From positions 151,533,121 to 151,597,120 of the forward strand of contig CM056742.1 of NCBI GenBank assembly GCA_029851415.1: a DNA stretch of 64,000 bases, written 5' to 3'. Each line of letters starts with the position of its first letter. Position 1 is the first letter of the stretch. Positions 46,501-58,500 of the stretch are shown piece by piece. The translations under genes were made by a program, and so were the position numbers. The DNA comes from Eretmocerus hayati. Taxonomy: Eukaryota > Arthropoda > Insecta > Hymenoptera > Aphelinidae. Under the pieces are notes generated by a model. That model had not been told where the DNA came from and did not search any database. It saw only the letters and a program-made list of their open reading frames with translations.

Positions 46501-49500
46501 TGTTCCCGATGCACCTCATAAAATACGAAGATATATAAAATTCCCATGAAACTCTGATTTTCCAAGCTCCTGAAATCAATTGTGTAAGGATAGAACAGAG
46601 GAAAGTACCGGCAAAGAGTTCGAATTTATTGCTCATCAAAAGCATGAAAACGAAGAGGAAGAGGAAGAACAAATTAATTAAAGAAAAGATACGTGAGATT
46701 CGGAACTCTATAAAGCTACAGACAGACTATATCGATTCGGAAGGAAGATGCCCTGGGAAGATGGAAGAAAAAACAGAAACATAGACTCTGACTCGCGAGC
46801 GACGATCAATTGACTTCTATTAGACCATGAAAGATATCACATCATCAAGGGGAAAGTCCGTTATTTATTACAATTTCGTGATAAGTAAGCAATAGGATCA
46901 ATCATTATCGTGAGTTTCTAATGACTTTTTGTATTTTATGACTGTTATGAACTAACGAAAGAGCTTCATTTAGAATTTGAGATAAACTTCTATCAAGGAA
47001 GTTTTCGTCGTATCAATAACGAAAAAGTGAAATTTGCGATAAATTAAAAATAAAAGTATGATTGCGATAGAAGTAGCTGAGTAAGGAAGCTGTAATCAGT
47101 AATAGTCTCTAGAGTTCTGATTTATCGCTGAACTATGTAGATAAACTATCGAATTTATTCTCTTCAATCAGGCAGTTTATAAACTTTGTGATAATATTTT
47201 ACACTCGATTACGGCACTTTGGAAAAAGTATTGACGAGGAAATAATAATTTTACATTGTGCTCTAATAGAGTACATACCGAGAAACGAGTTGAGAGAAGG
47301 TTTTCAATAAAAAGTTGTTTTTTCAAGAATTTCGACGCCTTTCAATCATCGAGCTTTCTCGAAAAGACTTTTCTAACTTGACAGCCGATCGATACGATGA
47401 AACTTCGGGGATGAAAGAAGGGGCACTGTCTAAACAAGCCTTGCGTGGAAAATTTCCACCCAAGTTTCAAAGCATCGACAGTAAAATGAAAGTAGATTGT
47501 CGAAAGAGTAATAACCGAGGCACTCGTTGCAAGAATGATTAATCAAGGATATAACACAGAGAGAATGCATCAATGCTCCATATGATGAAGCTTGCAGCGA
47601 GTGCAATTGAATATACAGCCGGTCAATCGTTCCAATCAACATATTAAAATACACATGGCACTTTTTTAACGAGTTCAACACAATTCATACATTCCAACTC
47701 CAAAAAAAAAACTAAAAAAACACTAGTAAACCGTCTGAAGACCTCAAATAGGTAAAATTCAGGCAGAAATAATATCTCGAACGTGTGCAATCACACGTAA
47801 CACCAAAATTTGGTACGTGTCACCGAGCGCATAAAATTCAAGATGATGATGAGAATAAATGCATCCGAGAAATAAAAAATCTCAACGGGTGTGGAGTCTT
47901 AAAAGATGTAACATCTAAGTATGCGTTCTACAGTTAATATCCATCAAATCATCCGAAATAACTTGTTTATCACGCGGTGCGAAGCGTATATATATATAAA
48001 AGAAAAATCTATCGGGTTAGCCACTATACATACATCCAACCTCGTTCGATAACTGAATTATTCATGAACTTGGTCGACAATGTGAGCGATGCGTAAACCT
48101 ACAACACGTATATTCCTTATATCTGAATGTATAAAACAAATCGTTTGAGGGGGGCTGGTCACTCAATCGGAAAAGTTCAAGCTTGATCATCATCAGTAGA
48201 CATTCAGTAACACTCGTCCGGCTACTACTCTATACTTGTGAAATCTTTCCTTCTACAAAATCAATCACCCACATAGACTTGTCTTGGTAATCTTCCACGA
48301 GTATGAACCCCTGTCATTAGTAAAACTTTTTTTTCCCCGTCACACGTCAAACTCTAATGATCTTCCAAGTCGATAATGATGACGATATGACGTTTCTGTG
48401 AGAAGAGAGGCACCAAAATTTTGTGCTCACCTTGGACCGCTGTTTGAGAAATTTGCTTATCCTAGATATTGGATTTGGCAGCTTGACTTTTGAAGTTGGC
48501 ATTTTGTCGGTTGTTGAGCCGTCGCTAGTTGTACTAGCAGTACTCGGCTGCTTTTGTATAGTTGCCGTTGCTGCAGCCGTTTTTGGGCCTTTTTTCGGCT
48601 TATTCGCCGACCCACTAGGTTTGTATACTCAAAATTTAAAATAAAATTCAAGCAAACACACTCGCGATTTTTTTTTTTCGATGTCACCGTGGTACACTAT
48701 CAATTCAACCCTAAATTCGTGGTAGAATGAGCAAAAAGTTTTGCGGGTTGGTAACCTTACATGTCCCTCAATAGATTATTATCGCCAAGAAACCACACAG
48801 GGGGTCAGAGAAAATCGAATAAAAGTTGCACTTGGGTATTTGAGTATTGTTCGTGCACCGGTTAACGAGTTACTACTGAATGATGGTGCCAAAGTCGCAC
48901 TCGATCGCGTACTGAACTTCCGCGCCAAGCCGGCTTGGCTCATATAATACAACATTGAACTAAAGTGATGCGAACGGAGGCGATGAGCTTTGACGATTTT
49001 CAGAGTCTACTGACAATCTCGTATGCGCAGCTCTCGTTGCGCAGCACGTGCTCCCCGCTTCTACTGTTTCTTGCTCCTGATGATGTTAGTTAGATGTTAT
49101 TATATACTGGTGGTGGCTATTAGACTGTCACGTGGAAGATAGGATTGTTGTTTTTTTTTTTTTTTTTTTACTGAGTTTCAACGTTCTTGACGATCGATGA
49201 AAGAGAAACATACCGGTTCCCCCACGCAGTTAGATATATACCGGCATAAGCCCACACCTGTCTCTGATTTTGTAATTACGATTATGGAGTTGGAGCTGAC
49301 GTTAGTGGAATTTGAAATGATCTTGATTTCTTAAGCAGGTGTTCGATGATGCTGGAATGATTTGGAGATTTTGTTACAGATTTTTCTTGAGTGGCTAAGT
49401 CAATAACCCCAGTTTGTAGTTGCATAATTGGATTGGATCACATGGTGTGTCGATAGGGTGAATTTTCACGTTCAATGTCTGCTGCAGCCTGGATAGGGTT

Positions 49501-52500
49501 TCAAGCTCAATGTCATTGAAAGAGCGGGCCGGTCCGTGTATCTCCTAGTTTTCAGAGAATGAGATTGTGAGGTTTCTGCAGCACACCAGAGTTGCGAGCT
49601 TGGAAGTTGGCTCTGCTGGCACGGGTGAAAAAGCTTGAATTGATGAATGATTCTTGCATCTTGTATTACAACGATCAGGCGATACACTGGTTTTTGCAAA
49701 TTCTAATAGTATACCACTGCAATTCACTTTTTGTGCCAAACTCGTTTAGGACAGCTTATAAGCGATTTGAAAGAGGAAGGAGACAGTTTTCAATCCTTCT
49801 TGAATCGAGAATTTTGGCAATGAATTTTTTTTTGAATCGAGAATAAACTTATGTTACGCAAGAGAGTCGACACACAATATAGTCTCAAACGATACAGCAT
49901 AATTTGACGAGAGACCGGAATAAATTTACTCAGTTTGTTTTCGAGACGCTGTCGTCCCTGTCAAATGAGATTCTCCAATTTTTCTAATGGATTCTCGCCG
50001 CAATCTTCATCGACGCTGACGAGGAAAATTCTATTTTTTGTTTTAGCTCGTCCATGACCTTACGGAGAGTTTCATTGTCACTTTTTCACGGGGCAAGAAA
50101 GAAGACGATTTTGTTATGTCTAGGACGATAGTCGAGTGAGATCAACTTTCTCAAGATAGACTCAGCCACAAATCAATAGTAATTGTACAGAAGACAACTT
50201 TCATAAGTGTGACAACAGCCACACCGTGAATCGCAAATGTTATCAAATCATAAAATGAATCGATGACGTCAAAAACACTAATGAATTTTATCGTATTTGT
50301 TATTAACTTAGCTAATTTTACTCTCATTAATACAAAACATGAAATGGATCTAGATTTTGCTTTCGTTATTTCCATTCACAAATATATGTGATAGCAGTGG
50401 TCTAAATTTATCCAAAGTATGAATTGCATAAAGTTTTCAATGAATAATTTCGTTGCGTTCCAAAATTAGTCTTTTGCATGACGATGATAAAATTCACAAC
50501 ATTCCTCAAACACAGAGCTGTAGCTCTTTGTTTTATTTTAGTATCGTGGGAGGAATAAAAAACTGAGCACAGAGTTATCAGCCTTTATTTTGCGAGATGA
50601 AAATCTCGCGTGGTTTATTATTCAAAGAGGCGATAGCGTGATTCGTTAAATTTTCTTTTTTCAATCATATTCACACTTCATTGGGGAACAATTTGCAAAA
50701 GAAAAGTCCTAAAACCACACGAAGGAAACTCTCGTCACGTGTCGAGTGAAATGACCACTATTTAGTTTTTTGACACAGAGAAAATGTAGGCGCTTATGCA
50801 TTTCAGATCCTCGATATCGCAATGTTTCATCAACCAGTCGGGAATGAATAGATTTTATACATCCTGAAAAAATATGTAGCTCACGCAAATGTTTGAGATT
50901 CTAACTTTTCCAAAATCGAAAAAGCTAGTCCCGGACATAACCAATCCTCGCAAAGGATTTCACACCTGACGAGTTCTTCATCCGCAGTTACGTCTGTTGC
51001 ACAAAAAAGTTTCCCTCTCACCGCTCACATTAGCCACATCAATCTTCCCCCGCGTCACATGCTCTCCTCGCATTTATGCAAAGTATCGCAGAGACGCGCA
51101 TTCGCAGAGTACACGCAAATATGCTGAAAGAACTGATAAAGGATAAGGCTTTGATTCGATTTTTGTGACGTAATTGCATTGCACAAAGTCGCTGAGCTAA
51201 CTACGGGTAAAAGTTCGCATCTTATAATGAGCGCAAAACTCGCTATTTGATCATAAAGCTAAATTAGCCCTACCACAAGATGAAAATCTCTTGCGATCAT
51301 CGTTGTCATCAAGAGTAGGACAGGCGCATATTTTGTGCAGCGCATCAAAATATCGTCGAGCGGAATTGATGTGTGGACAAAATTAATCATCGTAAACATT
51401 GTTGTCGCAAGCTCTGTTCACGCCGCAATAATAATTATTCACGTTCGGTCGAGTGAAAACAATAAGAAGTTCTTATTAAGAACTCGTGCATCAGAAGAAA
51501 AATTTTTGTTTTGCCGATTCATCGTGACAAAAGATGATGAGTCACACTAATGAAATTCCTAGAATTTTACAGGTAATCGATATAACCCAATAACTAATTA
51601 CGAGCGAGAGTAAATTCATACGGGTACACACATTTATGGTACAAAGACGATATTTGAACTGAAGCTGCGTCGCAGAGCAGAGTCGATTATAAAAATGATG
51701 CCCCACTTTGTAGGCCTTGGTGTAAATGTTGGAAAAACTTTTGGAATTATTTTCAGAAATGAAATGACGCACCTTTGTCAAGTTTGAATGAAAATTCAAA
51801 TGAGCGAAAATTTAATCGATTTTTATTTTAATTCGGTAAATATTGATATCGGAAACACCCATATTACGCCGAAATTTTTTCTCTCAAAAGGTTCAAATGG
51901 GCATGCGTTTACCACGTGCTTGAATTCGAACTCGATTAGCTATGAATTTTCTGAATCCAGAATGAATCCGTTCTGCTCAGTCTTGCGACGAGATGCACGT
52001 GCCACGTGCGTAGAGCAACGAGACGACGCGCGACGCAGAGAATAATCCAACAGCTGATGATTACGTTGTACCAGAAGAGGGCCAAGTCTGTGAAAATGCT
52101 CTTGATCTTGCTCTCTGCATTGGTCACTTAATCAAAAATTTGATCATTATATTTATGATTTGGCTCGATTGATGTGGGTACTGGTGGATACACCACCAAA
52201 AACTAAAATGATATGTACCAGCATTAAATTTTTAAATAAAAGAAACCAAAGCATAGGAGGGCTCCATTCGAAATGTACAAACTGTACTGCGTGGTGAGTA
52301 CAACTCTTAATTCAAGAAGAAAGTTGACATTGAGAATGATTATTCCCTGAGGATTTGAGAGGCAATGATCAAAAATCTGAATTATTCCTCGCCACACTTT
52401 GAATCCCATTAATTGTCATCAAATTGTTACACCAACAAATCGTGATAGAACCACAGTTCGTCAAAAATTTGTCTCTATACAAATATTCAGTTCTCTGCAG

Positions 52501-55500
52501 AATTTAAGTGAAAAAACCGAATCCCGAATTATGAAAACAGTATCGTCAAATTCCATGGATGATACGAAGAAGCACGCATTCAATTTCACTGTACTCCCAC
52601 AAAAAATCCATAATACCTATTTGGCACACATAAGTCATCTGAGCCGCTCCAACATCAACCTCAACGAAAAGGAAATTGACAAATTTCCCAACCGTCGGTA
52701 AAATCTCATCAAGCGCAGCAAAACGTTGTGAGCAACAAGAGCATCATTCAAAACAGAGGTTCACGCAAATCTGATAGCCGATGCACAAAACGAGCGTCGA
52801 GCACGAGCACTTGATGCACTATTTTCGGACTTGGCTCGTGGCGATGACGCGTTAGTTCATACGTGGCCAAAAAAGCGCAAGCAAACAGTCAGCCTCGCCA
52901 AGAGATAATCGCAGGCCACGTTTTAAACATACCAAAAAGTCCGTTACATACAACAAAACTTCATCAGAAGCAACAAACGGAAATGCCCCGGACGCGATAA
53001 TCCGCATGATATTCGAAAATTTAAAGTACGCGGATCGATCTTGCAACCATAATGCGAGCTACGATGTGCAACTGGGGGTAAAAATAACCCCAGTGTATAG
53101 TTGAAAATTCAGCAAGGATTTTATAATGAGAATTGATGTGTGGAAATTTCCTTTGAGCTAGTGGCTACTGCTAGCATATGCAAGACTGACTAATTCGATT
53201 TGTCATCATTCTGAAGATGAATTTTGACAATCGAGTCGAATAGAATTTGGAAAGTAGATGGTGGCCAGCAAGAGTAGAGGAACGTAATGAGAAACTCGTT
53301 CAATCGCGGATATAGTACAAAAAAGATATTACACAATTTTCATGCAGAGAGAAGCACGAGACAGTTTAAATTGGCCGGATCCTCGCATCGAGCCACTTGA
53401 CTCTTGGATCGTTGTCAATATTGCAGGTATTTTTTCGGAGAACTAAAATTTTGACGCAAACTGAGCTTGCAAGCTCGAACTGAACGATGCAGCAATATTA
53501 ATAGCGCGGAAAAGCTTGAGAGAACACATATATACGTTATTACGAGCGCAACGGCTTCTGTTTAAGCAGTGAATGACCGGATAATCCAATGAGTCGTCGC
53601 TCATAGTCATCGTGGTGGCTACAATAATAATGACAACGAGGAAAAATTTAGCCAATCATCATCACATCCAAACCGTACGGACATCCAAATAACTTGACTG
53701 ATTACACGTTTCCCAAAGCTCTTCCAAATTTGAAAACGGTGGTTCCTACACCAAGCAGATTTTAATTGTCATAGAGTAGGCATATATGACTCGACCGAAT
53801 ATTGCACACATAATGCCATAAATGGAGTCGAATCATAACGCGCTGCACATAATAATAATCGGTCGATACGCGGGTGAACAACACACATATAGACCTAACC
53901 GGACCATTACTACGATATCTCGGCTATATTCTAAGTGATACAAACGTGGGCAAGTATTACGCAGTGCAAGTAAAACGGTACACATGGCTCTGTACTGTAT
54001 ATGCAGAAACTGCCTTGAAACTTGTATAATACACGTATTACGGTAATATAACGTTGGAGTAGCCCGTGAATAATGCGCTAGCATTATGAGTACTTTATGT
54101 ACTTCATGGTTCATACAGAGCTAGATTCATGTGTAAATACAGCGGAGGCAACGACACACCGCATGCTCAGTCTCGCTTAGAGCTGCGAATCTCTACTTGT
54201 GCCATTTATAAATTATCTTAAGCATATTCGCGAAGATTAGGTTTAAATGAGAGAGAGACTCTTTTCGAAGAAGGTGCTAGACAGAAAACATAGATGCACA
54301 GGGAGCTTGCGCGATGAAGACCATATTACGAAGATTTTCAAGAATTTGGGTGCACATAAATTTGAATTTTGAAACTTTTGATGGACGATCCTGAACGAAT
54401 TCTATGTGTGCGCTAAACATAGACGCATGCGACGACGAAGATTGAGACAAACACGATTCTATGTATTGATAATAATAGACCAAATCATGTGAATCTGTTT
54501 TGTACAAATATAAATTCCATTCGAAAAATCGGACACAAAGTCGGTATGGTGGAAAGGAATGTCATGTAAATTGTGTCAGACTGTAGACTGTATCTGTTGT
54601 AATTGTTTGCTGTCAATTTGCTGCTATTATTTGTAGTAGCGTAGTGTCATATTGGTAATCTATAAAAGTCGTGAGACATAATGTCTGCAGGCCGAGTGAG
54701 CGTGGCCGTACCTCAGGATCCTGGATCTGAAGATCACAGTCGGCCGACGTGCTCGAGGTCTTCAGGATGGTGTACAGCTTTACGTACGGGGCCTTAATCA
54801 GCTGTGATCAACCAAGCCCATTTTTATCTCAACTGTAGTCTATTGTCATTTATCCCCTCTAACATCCCTTTCAATTCTTATACACAAAACAAACCCATCT
54901 ATTCTACTCATTGTACTCCGTTTTCTGTCTTTTCATTGGAAATAACTATGATAATTCTGTCTTTTGGTGATAGTCGGGGAATCCCAGGTTCATTATTTTC
55001 TTTTTGTTAGTGGAATAAGATATTCGTTTTGAGAATACTGACTATTCATTGGGGTTCAAGAGTGCAAAAACAGATTAGTCACAGGAGAAATCAGTGTTTC
55101 ATTAGGTCGAAGAACATCTGGTTAGTCGAAGAAAAACACCTATTAACTTGGCTGTCTTCCAATTGAATTTCTCAATCAACAGATTGTTTGGCTGATTTAT
55201 ACAAAATAAGTACTGTTTCAAAATCTCAGAACTACAGAAATAACGTTCGATCGAGCGTTAGTCAAAATTTTCTTGAAGATTTCATCGAGATGTCAGAAAT
55301 TCAAGTCAGTAAAGAATTGGAAGTATTCGAATTTTCTCGACCTTTTTCTAAAGCGTGAGCGGAAAATCTTAATGAAACTATCAAATGGGAAGGTTTTCAG
55401 AAGCTCCAAAGAACAAGTTGAAATCAGCGGCCAAGTATCGTTAGCGTGTTCATGCCAAGAACTATTTTGAGAAGCCGAGCTCGCAACTTGGTCGATCTTG

Positions 55501-58500
55501 CGCGTATGACTAGCGAATTTGGTATTTACATTGTGCAAAGTTTCCACGAGCCGATGTCAATTATGAAAAGTTCTTGCAGACTCATCATTTTAGGGTAATT
55601 CCCGTTTACAAACTCACGAGTCTATGATTATACAAACAAGAAAAAGAATCCGTTATTTGAAGCTACGTTCGACTCGTAGATATTTTAAGCTCGATTAATT
55701 ATTGATCGAACTGGATTATCCAAACACTTGATTTCGTTCGTACGGCCATAGGTGTAGGAGAACTCAAGGAAATCAAAATCCTTGAAAAGTTATCGATTCG
55801 ATGAAACTGTCGTTGTTGACGTTTATCACGAGAAGAAAGTCTTAGGCATTAAAAAAGCAATGAAATCGTTAGCCGAGTTTCCTCTCGATATGTTTCCTCG
55901 ATAACTTCGCTGATGTAACTTTTTCTTTGCGATACAATAATCGAAACATTGCCTCGGCAACAATCACTCGTGAACTCATCGTGGCGAGATAAGCTCAGCA
56001 TGACGTTTCCGGTATGAGATGCAATTGTAATATTTTATTCTCGGATGCACCGCGTTCTTACGCGTATTTAAATACATATGGAATAGACGGGGAGAGGGGC
56101 AGAATTTCACGACTTACCTCCCAAGATTCACGTGTGAGCTCGGATATCTCAGCGCCCTTGCCATCGGCATCCTTCGAATCGTCGTCGTCTCCGACCTCGC
56201 CAGTTTCGGCACGAGGCGTAAGCTCTGGCGACAAATCGGTGTCGGTGTCCGAAAGAATGTAACCTCGTTCTCTCCATAAGTCCTCGTCGAGTTCGCCGTA
56301 AAGCGAAGGCACCCATGCGTGAATGAACCTATACAAGTCGTCCACCCTGCAAAATAATGAAATATCAGTCAAACAATTCAAAATCAAGGTCATTTATCAT
56401 ATTATTCCGTTAAAAAGCCTAGTGATCAACTTGACAGTTTTCAGGGTTGGTATCCCTTTCTGTTGTGTTTGAATCAAACCGAAAAAGTTTTACAAAAGTG
56501 AAATCAATTCTCACACGGTCGAGTCATCAAGCAAATTTCCTTTTTTAATCTTTGCAATGCTGTCTGGGTGAAATTCTTATCAGTTACCGGGACTCGATGA
56601 TCGATGCAAATGTATAAAGAATCATGATTGAAATCTTTTCATTTCCCTGGAGTATTTGGAAATTTTGTTCGATCAATTTTTGAAAAATCGAGTGTCATCA
56701 GACATTGCGGGAACATCAAAATTTTCTCAAAGAATTAAAAATAACTTTAAGTCAATCATCTCTTTGTGGAACAATTTAGACTCAAGTAAGAACTCCAAGT
56801 CATATCCAAAGATAGGGTTTAAATGTCGGATTCGAAAATGCTCTGCCAGGATCGTAAGTAAGATCCACATTTGCTGTTGCATAATTAATCATGCTTACTT
56901 ATGCATACGCTGATGTCGATGCAAAGATGTATCTCAAAAGGGGTAAAATGTTACATATGGTAAACGAAAATTGAATTGACTCAGCAGTCTCGCAGGTGCC
57001 AACAATCTTGATGCATCGATTGTTGTATCCGTGTCAGAACTGTAACGCATTTATCAAACAAATGAACACCTGCATTAAGTATTCCTCCTAATCGTCAAAT
57101 AATAAGAAAGGGTTAAATAAGAGACTTTCTCTCTCTTTGACAAATCATTCGATCGAGTGCAATAATATGCACAAATCGGCTGCATACGGATTAAACATCT
57201 CTCGTTGCATGGCTAAACGAGTAGCGCGATCGGATTTGCGTGAGATATATTCCGATATATCACGCTCGCGAATCTCTTTGTATGGATGCATTTTCACGGG
57301 GAGGGGGAGGAGCAAAGTTCTCATAGCGCATACAGTCCGGTCAGTCTCGGACGATACTAATACAGGTGTATCGGCGAAGCGATGCGTTGTTATAGGTGGG
57401 GGCGTCAAGCGAGGCCAATCTCGAGAACGTCAACTCTACGACTATCGCCTATACGAGCTATTATACGGGCTGCAGGTGTTTATTGCGCAGCAATTTCAAA
57501 CACGATGCACTCAAAAGTTTCCATAACCTGTTGAACTCTTCACTGCAAGCTCTATACTTGCAAGCTCAGACTATAGGGTATTTCAATTCTAAAATCTGCT
57601 ACTGTATCATAAACTGAAAAATAATACACAAAATAATGAAGAGAAATGAAAAAAAAAAGAGCAAGGTGAGTTTATATTGTATGTACACAATATATAGCTT
57701 ATCGGCATCGACAAATTCGTTATCAATAAGAAGCGCGGAAACGTCGAGTTGGCACAGGGGCAGCTGGCACATAATATATCAAAGCTTAACCAGAGCTTTT
57801 TTTTACCTGCGCGTAATGAAAGGTAAAGTTTGACGAGCCACGTTGGCCAACGCACCCGGCGCCAGGTAGCCCACCAAGTGTGCCATCCCCGGCTCCGAGC
57901 GATTATATAGCTCCAAGAATAGCCCGCGCTTTACGCTTTGAAACTTCTCTATATCACTGGACTTTTGACCGAAGCCTTATAATGCAGTGTATCAGCTGCA
58001 AAACCCGGCAACGACTGCTGGCGTGCGCGGGTGACGCGGTGGCCAGCAACGATCGCGCAATCTCACTTCTTGCTATGTTCTTTTTAGAGGGAGAGAGAGA
58101 GAGAGAGAGAAAACGTCACGCGAAGCACGTGCATTTTGCAAAGTTGTGAAGAGCGACTGGTTTATTCTCACGTGTGCTCGATGCATAAGATACGTACATA
58201 CACGTTTGTTGTGGTTTGTGGTTAACGATCGGTAAGTAGACAATGCTGGACGATGATGATCACTTGGGGCAAAAGTTGATCAAATAAGATAGACATTTTT
58301 TTGATGCTTAGATGGATAAATGGGATAACGATTTCTTGAATATTCGCTGATCTAATTGAACTGAACTTGCTAATATCGATAAACAATGCGAGCCTTGATA
58401 ATAATGAAAACTATCCAGTTCAATCATTATATACGCTATTTGAATCTATTCTGTCTCATATTTTGAAATTCAAGGAGAGAATTTTGATCAAGAAGCAAAT

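Larger units (their letters stand above)
34058..48430 (-). other. mtd: long TLDc gene intron (distal part)
   Basis: More than 14 kb of mostly AT-rich intron between the short-isoform first exon and the TLDc exons. It holds a (GA)n run at 34182-34194, foldbacks near 35.2 kb, a piggyBac-like MITE at 41.3 kb, CpG-richer patches near 36.2, 37.6 and 38.05 kb that could be regulatory, and an open minus-strand frame near 44.2 kb. No certain exon was found. Confidence 0.5.

Noticed and set aside
51936..52127. 63-codon minus-strand frame with a membrane-like segment, considered as a further alternative first exon.
   Set aside because: It starts with GTG rather than ATG and lacks a convincing phase-0 donor.
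53443..53655. 70-codon minus-strand frame that looks like a signal peptide followed by a small Cys-containing peptide.
   Set aside because: The first codon is TTG preceded by two TGA codons; the first ATG lies after the hydrophobic stretch, so no secreted peptide would be made.
57137..57526. 129-codon plus-strand open frame.
   Set aside because: Lies in a TLDc intron, has no protein family resemblance and no splice or start evidence.
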